Below, in pieces: positions 29,516-38,139 of a stretch of DNA of 64,000 bases. Under the pieces are notes generated by a model, which ran no database searches, had not been told where the DNA came from, and was given only the letters and a program-made list of their open reading frames with translations. Position numbers and translations under genes: made by a program. Every line of letters begins with the position of its first letter. Within the stretch, counting starts at the first letter, position 1. The stretch is taken from assembly GCF_001304695.1 (NCBI RefSeq), contig NZ_JFAQ01000087.1:1-64000 (forward strand), written 5' to 3'. This stretch comes from Xanthomonas axonopodis (GTDB lineage: Bacteria; Pseudomonadota; Gammaproteobacteria; Xanthomonadales; Xanthomonadaceae).

Positions 29516-30575
29516 TGAGTTCGATCAGCGCAGTTGGTGGACGCCGGCCCCGGATGATGCCGCCTGGGCGCTGCCCGACGATCTGCGCGCGGCCGACCCG
29601 CTCAGCGTGCGCGATTGTGGCTGGGTCAATCAGATGCGCCCGTTTGTGCGCCATTTCAGCCGGCCGGGCGAGCAGGTGTTCGACCCGTTCTGTGGCTTTG
29701 GCAGCACCTTGCTGGCGGCCGCGCTGGAAGGCCGCAACGCGCATGGCATGGAAATCGATCAGGCACGCGCGCAGTTGGCACGCACGCGTCTGGCGCGGCA
29801 TGCGGTGGAAGCGCCGGTGGTGGTCGGCAACCTGGCCGAGATCGCGCCGGCGGCCCCGATCGACCTGTGTCTGACCAACGTGCCGTATTTCGGCTGCCAC
29901 TGGCATGGCGACGTGCCGCCTGGGCAGCTTTACGCGAGCAGCGATTACGCCAGCTATCTGACCGGCATGCGTGCGGTCTTCCACGCGCTGCGCAAGCAGA
30001 TGCGGCCCGAAGGCGTGGGCGTGGCGATGTTGCAGAACGTGGTGGTCGGCGGCCGCGTGATTCCGCAGGCCTGGGATCTGGGCCGCATCCTGGTCAGCCT
30101 GTTCACCCTGCGCGAGGAGCGGGTGCTGTGCTATCGGCGTCCGGGCGCAGCGCTGGCGCATGCCGCTGCACAGAGCAATCGCAGCCACGAATACGCGCTG
30201 ATTTTTCAGCATTGTCGTGCCCGGCTGGATCTGCAGCAGGACGCGCAATTGCTGCAGGCGGTGCAGGCACAGGGCCTGCCGGTAGTGGTGCATGGCAGCT
30301 ACGCGCGCTGGCTGGCGTCGCCGACCCTGGTGCCCCAAGGCCCGGCCGATCTGGACTTGATGCTGCGTGGCGAACAAGCGCTGTGGGACCGCCTCACCCT
30401 CTGGCTGCAGCAGTAGGGCTTCGCGTTGAGCCTGTGGGGCGAACCGTGCCGTGCGCCGGTGGCACTGGCGATGGTGCGCGCGCACCACTACCTGCGCGCC
30501 GAGCGCATCGGTGCCGGTGGCAGCCGTCTGCAGGTAGACCTGCAATTGCCAGTGGATGAACCGCCGTTGCCCTGA
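29490..30575 (+). pseudogene. DNA-methyltransferase-like protein with nucleotidyltransferase-like C-terminus, amber codon near the end
   Basis: The N-terminal part carries beta-class N4/N6 methyltransferase motifs: motif I DPFCGFGSTLLAA (about residue 67), an acidic residue in HGMEID, and TNVPYF in place of the catalytic (D/N/S)PPY. After about residue 255 comes VVVHGSYAR followed by DLDLML, the hG[GS]...D[LI]D pattern of minimal nucleotidyltransferases. A TAG at 30414-30416 follows WLQQ. The same frame then continues clearly coding (GFALSLWGEPCRAPVALAM...) for 52 more codons to TGA at 30573-30575. One CAG-to-TAG change would explain it. The truncated 308-residue product may still fold. The gene overlaps the radical SAM gene. 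Not matched to a known enzyme. Confidence 0.65.
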
Positions 30576-30649
30576 TCGGGCAAGCCGACGCCGCGCGCAC
30601 ATGGGTTGCCGCTATGCTCTGTGCCGGTTTTGGATGCCGGAATCTCCCC

Positions 30650-31429
30650 ATGTCTTGTTCTTCCCTGATCGCGCGCGGCGCACTGCTTGGCGCGCTGGCA
30701 ACTCTGGCGGGCTGCGGCGGCAGCAAGGGCGACACGATGCTGATGCGCGAGTCGTTCAATTCCGATGACACCTATTCGCGCAGCGTGGCGGCCAGTTCGC
30801 CGCAAGCCTGCGAGGCGGCGCGACGCGTGCTGCTGAGTCAGGGCTACGCCGTCACGCGCGCCGATGCTGCAGCGGTGGAGGGCAGCAAGAACTTCCAGCT
30901 CAAGGAAGCAGACCAGAGCGAACAACTCAATCTGCGCATTTCCTGCGCCAGCCAAGACGGCGGCAAGGCGCAGGTGTTCGTGAGCGCGCTGCAGGACCGT
31001 TACGCACTGAAGAAGAGCTCCACCTCGGCTAGCGTAGGCGTGGGCATGCTGGGGTCGGTGTCGCTGCCGGTCGGTAGCAGTGGCGATTCGCTGGTGCGCG
31101 TGTCCAGCACCACGGTGCAGGATGCGGCCTTCTACAAGCGCTTTTTTGAACGCCTGAATTCGTATCTCCCCAAGGTCACCGAAGCGTTGCCTGCTGCCGC
31201 GAGTACGGCGCCCACGCCCGCACCCGCGCATGCGGCGACACCAGTGCCGGCAGCTGCGGTTCCGGCCACCCCTGCCGCAACTACCCCGACCCCGGCGCAG
31301 CCTGCGCCCGCTGTGGCGGCTCCCGCAACGGTTGCCCAGCCGCCGGTGGCGCCATTGCCGGTCGAAGCGCAGAACCCGCCATCGGCACCGGCGAAGGTGC
31401 CGCAGAGCGAACCGGCCAAACAGCCGTGA
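30650..31429 (+). CDS. DUF2242-type lipoprotein
   Basis: 259 residues. Lipoprotein signal MSCSSLIARGALLGALATLAGC (lipobox LAGC). A globular domain follows (about 30-180) resembling the DUF2242 family (MRESFNSDDTYSR, ALQDRYALKKSSTSASVGV, VQDAAFYKRFFERL). The last ~80 residues are low-complexity Ala/Pro repeats, likely reaching through the cell wall. Function unknown. Start set by the lipobox. Confidence 0.75.
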   Translation: MSCSSLIARGALLGALATLAGCGGSKGDTMLMRESFNSDDTYSRSVAASSPQACEAARRVLLSQGYAVTRADAAAVEGSKNFQLKEADQSEQLNLRISCASQDGGKAQVFVSALQDRYALKKSSTSASVGVGMLGSVSLPVGSSGDSLVRVSSTTVQDAAFYKRFFERLNSYLPKVTEALPAAASTAPTPAPAHAATPVPAAAVPATPAATTPTPAQPAPAVAAPATVAQPPVAPLPVEAQNPPSAPAKVPQSEPAKQP

Positions 31430-31554
31430 CGACGCGGTTCACGCTCCGCTCTAAAGCCTGAATAGCCAGGCGTGCGCTTCACGTTGTGTTCTCGACCCAG
31501 CGGCCAGAGTGCGCCCATGCCTCGCCGAGCGGGCGAGAAACGTGGAGAACAACG

Positions 31555-31935
31555 ATGAAAATGCGCAACTCCCTGCTGGGTATGTCCCTGATCGGCCTGA
31601 TGGCGACGAGCACCTTCGCCCAGGCTCAAAACTACTCGCATCAGCAGCGCTATTCGGAAGCGGACGAAGGTCGCAGGTTCAATGACGGCACCCGCGTGCG
31701 CTGCCGCAATGTCGAAGTACAAAAGAACTCGACCGACCCGAACCGCATCGGCGGTACGCTGGCCGGCGCTGCAATCGGTGGCCTGCTGGGCAACCAGGTT
31801 GGCGGCGGTAACGGCAAGAAGTTGGCAACTGTGGCAGGTGCGGTGGCCGGTGGTGCTGCAGGTCGCACCATTCAAGGCAATCGCCAGCAAGCCAATGGCA
31901 ATCGCCAGGTCGAGCGTGTCTGCGAACGTCGCTGA
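31555..31935 (+). CDS. Exported glycine-zipper 2TM domain protein
   Basis: 126 residues. Signal peptide MKMRNSLLGMSLIGLMATSTFAQA, then a charged segment (RVRCRNVEVQ), then a glycine zipper (IGGTLAGAAIGGLLGNQVGGG and VAGAVAGGAAGR) as in the Rick_17kDa/SlyB-like envelope family. Two short membrane-inserting hairpins are expected. A Cys pair (RVRC and RVCERR) may form a disulfide. Role in envelope integrity is inferred from the family. Followed by a terminator. Confidence 0.82.
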   Translation: MKMRNSLLGMSLIGLMATSTFAQAQNYSHQQRYSEADEGRRFNDGTRVRCRNVEVQKNSTDPNRIGGTLAGAAIGGLLGNQVGGGNGKKLATVAGAVAGGAAGRTIQGNRQQANGNRQVERVCERR

Positions 31936-31970
31936 GGCGGTACTGCGATTGGTCTGAATTGAACCTTGCG

Positions 31971-31995
31971 AGCCCCGGCCAAGCCGGGGCTTTCT
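31971..31995 (+). terminator. Rho-independent terminator
   Basis: AGCCCCGGC / GCCGGGGCT stem with loop CAA (31971-31991), then TTCT, 35 bases after the glycine-zipper gene. Confidence 0.75.
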
Positions 31996-32027
31996 ACGTC
32001 TGAGAGTGGGGTCGTGCCAACAGTTCA

Positions 32028-33431
32028 TTGCGTATGTCATCGATGAGTGTCGTCCACGCGCACCGCAGTTCGCCATCGCGATCACCAGCGGCGCCGATGC
32101 CGCCACGGCCAGCACGTCTGCTCCGACTTGCTTTGCTTGCGTGTGCAAGTGCCTTGCTGGCGGGGCAGTTGCTGCAGGTTGTCGATGCCGCTCCGAGCCA
32201 GGCTGCGCACGCCGCCAGCGCGGATTGCGTGGAAGCCCTGCTGCGACGGATGGGCTGGACCATCCATCGCGCCGCAGTGAGCGCACCGGTACTACAGCGT
32301 GGTGAGCCGTGTACGCGCGGCACGCTTGCACAGGCGCAGGCCGCCGGCGATCTGCAGCTGACTCTTCCGGCCGACTGGAACACGCAACAGCGCGGCGCAG
32401 CGCTCACCGCAGTGCTGGACGATGCAGCGACGCACTGCGCCTATGCGTTCGAACTCGGTGCAGCCACCCGCCGCGCGGTGAAGCAGTTGCAGAACAACCC
32501 GCGCTATCGCTTCTCGGCGCTGCAACTGGGGTGGATTGGATTCGGCTGGCGTGGCGCAGCGGCGCAGGGCTGGAGCGGGTTTCGCAGTTTCGGTCGCGGG
32601 TATCAGCCGCGCGGCAGCAATGCGCAAGCGCTGGATGCGTTCTACCGCGGCCAGGTGCGTTCCGAGTGCGGCGTGGGCCGCCAGGTGGCTCAGCTCGCCA
32701 CCCAGCGCGAATTGTTCGGCGATGCCGGGTTCGATAAGGTGTTTACGCCTGGTGAAGTGTCGATCGGCACGTTCCTGACCTTGCACGACACCGACAGCAT
32801 CCTGCTCGGTGCGCATGCCGGCGAATTCTTTGCCGACGGCAAGGCGGTGAAAACCTCACAGCTCGGGCGGCAGGCGTTCGTCGGTGCACCAGGTTTCATC
32901 GCGCACGTGTTCGACAAGGCCTATCTGGATGACATCCACAATCAGGCCGAGAATTTCGTGGTGGTGGATGTCAGCGATGCAGCCGCGCGAGCGCTGGCGC
33001 AACATGGTGGCTTTGAGTATTACGACGCGCGCAACCGGCAGATCTGGGAGCTGGCCAAACAGTTGCGCGGGCCCGGCAAGCGCCAATTCGAGCGCCTGCT
33101 TTACGAGCGCGATGCAGCATTGCGCGCCACGCTCGACCCGCAGCAGCAGGCACAGCTGCAGACGCTGCTGGATGACCCGTTCTACCAGGGCTTTTTGGTC
33201 TATGTGCACCCCAAGGGCACCAAGCCGATCGGCTACCACGTGGCACGCTTGCTCGACCGTAACCCGCGCACGCCGTACGCCATTGACCTGACCTTGCACA
33301 ATCTGCGCACCACCTTGTACTGGCGGTGGATCGACTGGCAGCTGCAGCAGTGCAGCGCCGCCACCGTCGCGGAACAATCCATTGAGAATTCCGCCACGCC
33401 AGCGTACACCGAGCATGGCACCCTGCACTGA
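32028..33431 (+). CDS. Exported protein of unknown function, possibly transglutaminase (Tgl)-like
   Basis: 467 residues. A hydrophobic signal (LLRLALLACASALLAGQLL) begins about residue 30, so translation may start at an internal ATG near 32097. The mature protein is well structured with no assignable domain by eye. The stretch FYRGQVRSECGVGRQ, then about 25 residues to GFDKVFTPGEVSIGTF, and later RQAFVGAPGFIAH resembles the order of landmarks in Bacillus Tgl transglutaminase (Cys in a helix, an acidic strand, then a glycine-rich strand); this is a weak, memory-based likeness. The C-terminus (LYWRWIDWQLQQC) is aromatic. Followed 20 bases later by gnd. Confidence 0.6.
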   Translation: MRMSSMSVVHAHRSSPSRSPAAPMPPRPARLLRLALLACASALLAGQLLQVVDAAPSQAAHAASADCVEALLRRMGWTIHRAAVSAPVLQRGEPCTRGTLAQAQAAGDLQLTLPADWNTQQRGAALTAVLDDAATHCAYAFELGAATRRAVKQLQNNPRYRFSALQLGWIGFGWRGAAAQGWSGFRSFGRGYQPRGSNAQALDAFYRGQVRSECGVGRQVAQLATQRELFGDAGFDKVFTPGEVSIGTFLTLHDTDSILLGAHAGEFFADGKAVKTSQLGRQAFVGAPGFIAHVFDKAYLDDIHNQAENFVVVDVSDAAARALAQHGGFEYYDARNRQIWELAKQLRGPGKRQFERLLYERDAALRATLDPQQQAQLQTLLDDPFYQGFLVYVHPKGTKPIGYHVARLLDRNPRTPYAIDLTLHNLRTTLYWRWIDWQLQQCSAATVAEQSIENSATPAYTEHGTLH

Positions 33432-33451
33432 TCAGATCATGAGGAGCGATT

Positions 33452-34393
33452 ATGGAACTGGGTATGGTGGGACTGGGCCGCATGGGCGCCAACATGGCCG
33501 AGCGCTTGGTCAATGGTGGACATCGCGTGCATGGCTACGATCCGGGCGCGAACGCGCGCACCAGCGCGCAAGCCAAGGGCATTGTCACTGCCGATGCGCT
33601 GGCAGCGCTGGTGGCCGCACTGCCGAGCCCGCGCGTGGTGTGGTTGATGGTCCCGGCCGGCAAGATCGTCGATGACACGCTGGCGCAGCTGTTGCCCTTG
33701 CTGCAGGCCGGCGACATCGTCATCGATGGCGGTAATTCGTACTACAAGGATTCGCAGCGGCGTGCGGCGTTGCTGCAGGCCAGCGGCATCGCGTTTGTCG
33801 ATTGCGGCACCAGCGGCGGCATCTGGGGTCTGCAGGAAGGTTACAGCTTGATGGTGGGTGGCGACGAAGCGGCGGTGACTACGTTGCATCCGATCCTGGC
33901 AACGCTCGCGCCGGCGCCGGACAAGGGCTGGGGACGGGTTGGCCCGAGTGGTGCCGGCCACTTCACCAAGATGGTCCACAACGGCATCGAATACGGAATG
34001 ATGCAGGCTTATGCCGAAGGCTTCGCGTTGATGCAGCACAAGGCCGATTTTGCGCTGGATCTGCACCAGGTTGCCGAAATCTGGCGCGATGGCAGCGTGG
34101 TGCGTTCGTGGTTGCTGGATCTGACGGCCGATGCGTTGACGCATAACCCCACCATGGCCGGCATCGCGCCGTACGTGGCCGATTCGGGCGAAGGCCGCTG
34201 GACGGTCGCCGAAGCGATCGATCTGGAAGTCTCTGCACCGGTCATCACGTTGTCGCTGATGGAGCGGCTGCGCTCGCGCGACAAGGATTCGTTTACGGAC
34301 AAACTGCTCGCGGCGATGCGCAACCAGTTCGGCGGCCACGCGGTGATGACCACGACCTCGGCAGCGCCGACGATCGGGAGCAAGGACGCGTAA
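33452..34393 (+). CDS. gnd: 6-phosphogluconate dehydrogenase (decarboxylating), short form
   Basis: 313 residues, matching the short GndA/YqeC-type enzymes, not the 470-residue Gnd. N-terminal Rossmann fold GMVGLGRMGANMAERL, IVIDGGNSYYKDSQRR, the substrate loop DCGTSGGIWGLQEGYSLMVGG, and the catalytic Lys/Asn in GHFTKMVHNGIEYG. Converts 6-phosphogluconate to ribulose 5-phosphate with NAD(P)+ in the pentose phosphate pathway. Ribosome-binding site GAGGAG before ATG 33452. Confidence 0.92.
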   Translation: MELGMVGLGRMGANMAERLVNGGHRVHGYDPGANARTSAQAKGIVTADALAALVAALPSPRVVWLMVPAGKIVDDTLAQLLPLLQAGDIVIDGGNSYYKDSQRRAALLQASGIAFVDCGTSGGIWGLQEGYSLMVGGDEAAVTTLHPILATLAPAPDKGWGRVGPSGAGHFTKMVHNGIEYGMMQAYAEGFALMQHKADFALDLHQVAEIWRDGSVVRSWLLDLTADALTHNPTMAGIAPYVADSGEGRWTVAEAIDLEVSAPVITLSLMERLRSRDKDSFTDKLLAAMRNQFGGHAVMTTTSAAPTIGSKDA

Positions 34394-34467
34394 GGTGTGG
34401 ACCCGATGACGGTGCGCGTCCGGATTGCGGCGCGCACTGTTGGAAGGGCAGAACCGTCCTAGCGTGA

Positions 34468-35523
34468 TCAGTCGCGCGCGGCATCCAGCCACTGCACTCG
34501 GCCGTCCGCAGCGCTGCGTTGCGCAAGGTCCATCAACTGCATCAGCTGCACCGCATCGCCGCTGCTGACCGGCGCCGGGCCGGTGCCGGCCAGTGCGTCG
34601 CGAAAGGCGGCGTAGCACTGCCGATAGTCGCCCGGTAGGTTGTCGGGCTGATGAGTGTGGATGCGGCCTTCGTCATCGACGCGGGTGAGCGTCCCCGGTA
34701 ACGGGTCCACGCCCCAGCCGACCGTGCCGGGGCGACGACCGGCGCGCAGCTGGTCTTCCTGCGTATCCAGGCCGCGTTTGAGGTAACTGCCGCGCGTGCC
34801 GTGTACGGCGAAGCGCAGGCTGCCATCGGCCACCAGCGACCCCGCGTGCAGAATCACGCGCAGCCGAGGGTAGTGCAGGGTGACGTGGAAATAATCGACG
34901 CTGCGTGCCTGGTCGCGCTGACGTTGCAGATCCGCGCCAATGCCCTGCGGCATACCGAACAACTGCATCGCCTGATCCAGCAGATGCGGACCCAGGTCAT
35001 ACCACAATCCGGCACCGGGGCTATCGCTCTCGCGCCAACGGTCGCGCACTTGCGGGCGATAGCGGTCGAAGTGCGAATGGAACTCCACCACTTCGCCCAG
35101 CTGGCCTTCTTCGATCAACCGGCGCACGGTGAGAAAGTCCGCGTCCCAGCGGCGATTCTGGAACACGCTGATGATGCACCCCGCCGCATTGGTGGCATCG
35201 ACTATCTGCTGCGCCTGCGTGGCATCCAGCGCGAACGGCTTGTCCACCAGCACATGTTTGCCGGCGGCCAGGGCCTTCAGCGCGAAGGGGGCATGGGTGT
35301 GGTTCGGGGTGGCCAGCACCACGGCATCCAGGGTGGGATCGGCCAGCGCACTGTCGAGGTCGGCCATCACGGTAATGCCGGGAAAATCGGATTGTGGCTG
35401 TTGCGGCTTGGACGACACCACGCTGTGCAATTGCAGGCCGGGGGTGCTCGCGATCAGCGGTGCATGGAAGGTGCGGCCGACATAGCCATAGCCGACGACG
35501 GCCAGATTGAACAGTTTAGGCAT
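34468..35523 (-). CDS. Gfo/Idh/MocA-family oxidoreductase
   Basis: 351 residues. N-terminal NAD(P)-binding fold (LAVVGYGYVGRTFHAPLI), then ATPNHTHAPFALKALAAGKHVLVDKPFA with the conserved Lys of the E-K-P motif replaced in context as DKP, and a C-terminal substrate domain (DLGPHLLDQAMQLFG) holding the active-site His. Likely oxidises a sugar or cyclitol; substrate not identifiable. The open frame extends upstream to 36129 but the family start is the ATG at 35523. Divergent from the BON-domain gene. Confidence 0.87.
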   Translation of the reverse strand: MPKLFNLAVVGYGYVGRTFHAPLIASTPGLQLHSVVSSKPQQPQSDFPGITVMADLDSALADPTLDAVVLATPNHTHAPFALKALAAGKHVLVDKPFALDATQAQQIVDATNAAGCIISVFQNRRWDADFLTVRRLIEEGQLGEVVEFHSHFDRYRPQVRDRWRESDSPGAGLWYDLGPHLLDQAMQLFGMPQGIGADLQRQRDQARSVDYFHVTLHYPRLRVILHAGSLVADGSLRFAVHGTRGSYLKRGLDTQEDQLRAGRRPGTVGWGVDPLPGTLTRVDDEGRIHTHQPDNLPGDYRQCYAAFRDALAGTGPAPVSSGDAVQLMQLMDLAQRSAADGRVQWLDAARD

Positions 35524-35673
35524 TGAAAACGGTTCATCGCAACGACGGAGGGAGCCCGCATGGTATTGCACCTGCCCGTGTGCGCAGGGTTCACAACCTC
35601 TGCATGCAACAGTCACGTCTGCTCGACGAGCGCCACGGCAAGCTGCGCCCACATTCAACAGGAGGTGCTTGGT

Positions 35674-36045
35674 ATGAAGAACATGACGCATGCACACAAG
35701 CTGCTGGCTCTGTCGCTGTCGCTCGGTCTGACTCTCGGTGCGTCGCAGGCATTTGCGGCACCGCAGGAACATGCCGATCACAACGACCACGCCGCCGGCA
35801 TGAACGAGTCCAAGAAGCCGGTCACCGACACCTGGATCACCACCAAGGTCAAGGCCGACCTGCTGGCCACCGACAATGTCTCGGGTACCGACGTGAAGGT
35901 CAAGACCAAGAACGGCATCGTGACCCTGACCGGCGCGGTCGCCACCCAGGCTGAGTATGACAAGGCCGTTGCCGTTGCCAAGGGCATCGAGGGCGTCAAG
36001 AGCGTCAAGTCGACCGGCCTGAAGGTCACCGCTGCGAAGAAGTAA
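35674..36045 (+). CDS. Exported BON-domain protein (OsmY-like)
   Basis: 123 residues. Signal peptide ending ASQAFA (about residue 28), a His/Asp-rich linker (EHADHNDHAAG), then one BON domain (TWITTKVKADLLATDNVSG ... GIVTLTGAVATQAEYDKA ... GVKSVKSTGLKV). BON proteins act in the periplasm at membranes, often in osmotic or envelope stress. The His-rich linker could bind metal, which is a guess. Strong ribosome-binding site AGGAGG at about 35660 fixes the start. Strong terminator follows. Confidence 0.88.
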   Translation: MKNMTHAHKLLALSLSLGLTLGASQAFAAPQEHADHNDHAAGMNESKKPVTDTWITTKVKADLLATDNVSGTDVKVKTKNGIVTLTGAVATQAEYDKAVAVAKGIEGVKSVKSTGLKVTAAKK

Positions 36046-36099
36046 GCGCAGCTGCTGCGAATGCCGGGCCGCCGAGGCGAGGCGGCGACCCGAGCACCG

Positions 36100-36127
36100 G
36101 GCGCACTCCACGGAGTGCGCCTTTTTC
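36100..36127 (+). terminator. Rho-independent terminator after the BON gene
   Basis: Ten-base stem GGCGCACTCC / GGAGTGCGCC (36100-36121, loop AC) followed by TTTTTC. Confidence 0.9.
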
Positions 36128-36216
36128 ATTTTGAAGAAGTGTGCGCTGAGCCGATCGCCGGCAAGGCGCTCGCGCCGTTTTCACGCGTGCTACACGTATG
36201 ATATGCCCATTCAGCT

Positions 36217-36233
36217 ATGTCACGGACTGACAT
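36217..36233. promoter_or_regulatory. Palindrome ATGTCA-N5-TGACAT upstream of the histidine-kinase operon
   Basis: Perfect inverted repeat with spacer CGGAC, 95 bases before the kinase start, in the only AT-rich part of the spacer. Form and position suit a regulator-binding site. The regulator is unknown. Confidence 0.4.
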
Positions 36234-36327
36234 GATTTCTCTGAACCATTAATCTGGCAAGCTGCGTGATCGGAGACAATGCCGGTCAGTCCTTGGCCCC
36301 CTGCAGTGAGCAGAATTCGGTCCAGCA

Positions 36328-38139
36328 ATGCAAACAACGGTCCAAGCAGACAAATGGGATCGCTGGCGCCTGCCTCTGTTGGCGGTCGCCGTGTTCCTGA
36401 TTGTGGTGGTGCCTTCGTTGGTGCTGCAGCAGATGGCCCGCAACGCCAACCAGGCCGCGTCGTGGGTATCGCATAGCCAGCAAGTGCAGGAGACTGCCCA
36501 GCGCCTGGAGGCGGCGATGCGCGATACCGAATCGGCGGCGCTGATGCGCTCGCACGGCGTGGAGCGCGAAGCACTGAATGAGCGTATGCGCCGCGGCCGG
36601 CGCGAATCTCTTGCCGCCGTGCAGCGGCTGATCGAACTGACCAGGGACAACCCTTCGCAGCTGGTGCGCATCGGGCGCATCCAGAGCAGCATCGAACGGC
36701 GTCTGCTGTCGTCCGAGCGCATTGCGGTGACCACCGCGCCGGAGCAAATACGCGCGCTGATCAACGACATGACCCTGAACAACCCGAGCCGTCTGCTGAT
36801 CGACGACCTGCGAAGCGCCGAAAGCCGTTTGCTGGCGCTGCGCAATGCGCGCGCCCAGACCGAGCGCATGCATTACGCGGTGCTGAGCTGGACGGCGCTG
36901 GCGGTGCAGTTGCTGTTGCTGGGTACCGTGACCTGGCTGCTGCAGCGGCAGATCCGCCGCCGGCTGGCGGCCGAGCAGGAATACCTGCGTGCCAACGGTC
37001 GCGCCAGCTCGGTGCTGCAAACCGTGCGCGAGCCGATCGTGCTGCTGGATGCCAGCCAGCGCATCGTGTTGCATAACCCTGCCTTTGCCGACCTGTATGG
37101 CCTGGAAGAGCGCGGCAACGAATTGATGCCGCTGGAAGATGTGGGTGATGGCGTCTGGCGCGATGCGCAGATCCATCAACGGCTGGCGGACGTGTTGTTG
37201 CGTGGCCGCGAGTTGTGGGATTACGAACACGAGCAGCGCGCCGCCGACGGCGTGCTGCGCACCATGTTGATCAATGCACGCCGCATGCCGCTACCCGACA
37301 CCACCGACGAAGACGTGGTGCTGATGACGGTGAGCGACATCAGCCTGCAGAAGGCCGCGCAGTTGCGTATCCAGGAGCTCAACCGGCAGATGGAAGGCAA
37401 GGTGGAGCAGGTCTCGGAAGTCAACCGCGAGCTGGAAGCCTTCAGTTACTCGGTCTCGCACGATCTGCGCGCACCGCTGCGGCACGTGGCCGGATTCTCC
37501 GACAAGCTGGCGCGCCATCTGGGCGATGCCGCCGACGAGAAGTCGCGCCATTACATGGAAGTGATCAGCAGCTCGGCGCGGCGCATGGCCTCGCTGATCG
37601 ACGATCTGCTGGTGTATTCGCGCCTGGGCCGCGGTGCGTTGCGCCTGCAGGCGGTGGACATGCAATCGCTGGTGGCCGAAACGCGCGCGATCCTGGATTC
37701 CAACGTGCAGAGCGAGAACACCGGCCACCGGGTGGAATGGCATATCGCACCGTTGCCGGTGCTGGTTGCCGACGAAAACATGATGCGTCAGCTGTGGATG
37801 AACCTGCTTGGCAATGCGGTCAAGTACAGTGCCAAGCGCGAGGTGGCCAAGATCGAGGTCAGCTACACGCAGATGTCCGACGGCGGCCACCAGTTCAGCG
37901 TGCGCGACAACGGTGCCGGTTTCGATATGGAATACAGCGGAAAACTGTTCGGTGTGTTCCAACGTCTGCACAAGGCCAGCGAATACGCTGGTACCGGCAT
38001 CGGCCTGGCCAGCGTACGGCGCGTGTTGACGCGTCACGGCGGCCGGGTGTGGGCTGAAAGCGTCGTCGACGAGGGCGCCACGTTTTATTTCGTGTTACCT
38101 CCTGCGCTTGAAGCGCCCAACCAAGAGTTCACTGCATGA
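36328..38139 (+). CDS. Sensor histidine kinase (CHASE3-like, PAS, HisKA, HATPase)
   Basis: 603 residues. Two transmembrane helices (about 15-35 and 185-207) bracket a helical periplasmic sensor of CHASE3 type. A PAS domain spans about 225-335 (REPIVLLDASQRIVLHNPAFADLY). The dimerisation helix has phospho-acceptor His about 378 in SVSHDLRAPLRH. The catalytic domain has NLLGNAVKYS, DNGAGFD and GTGIGLA. The phytochrome-like kinase core resembles kinases that pair with Rcp1-type single-domain regulators, and just such a gene follows with a 4-base overlap (ATGA). Stimulus unknown. Confidence 0.92.
   Translation: MQTTVQADKWDRWRLPLLAVAVFLIVVVPSLVLQQMARNANQAASWVSHSQQVQETAQRLEAAMRDTESAALMRSHGVEREALNERMRRGRRESLAAVQRLIELTRDNPSQLVRIGRIQSSIERRLLSSERIAVTTAPEQIRALINDMTLNNPSRLLIDDLRSAESRLLALRNARAQTERMHYAVLSWTALAVQLLLLGTVTWLLQRQIRRRLAAEQEYLRANGRASSVLQTVREPIVLLDASQRIVLHNPAFADLYGLEERGNELMPLEDVGDGVWRDAQIHQRLADVLLRGRELWDYEHEQRAADGVLRTMLINARRMPLPDTTDEDVVLMTVSDISLQKAAQLRIQELNRQMEGKVEQVSEVNRELEAFSYSVSHDLRAPLRHVAGFSDKLARHLGDAADEKSRHYMEVISSSARRMASLIDDLLVYSRLGRGALRLQAVDMQSLVAETRAILDSNVQSENTGHRVEWHIAPLPVLVADENMMRQLWMNLLGNAVKYSAKREVAKIEVSYTQMSDGGHQFSVRDNGAGFDMEYSGKLFGVFQRLHKASEYAGTGIGLASVRRVLTRHGGRVWAESVVDEGATFYFVLPPALEAPNQEFTA

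Noticed and set aside
35524-36129. Long N-terminal extension of the oxidoreductase
   Set aside because: It overlaps the BON gene on the other strand and precedes the family start motif.
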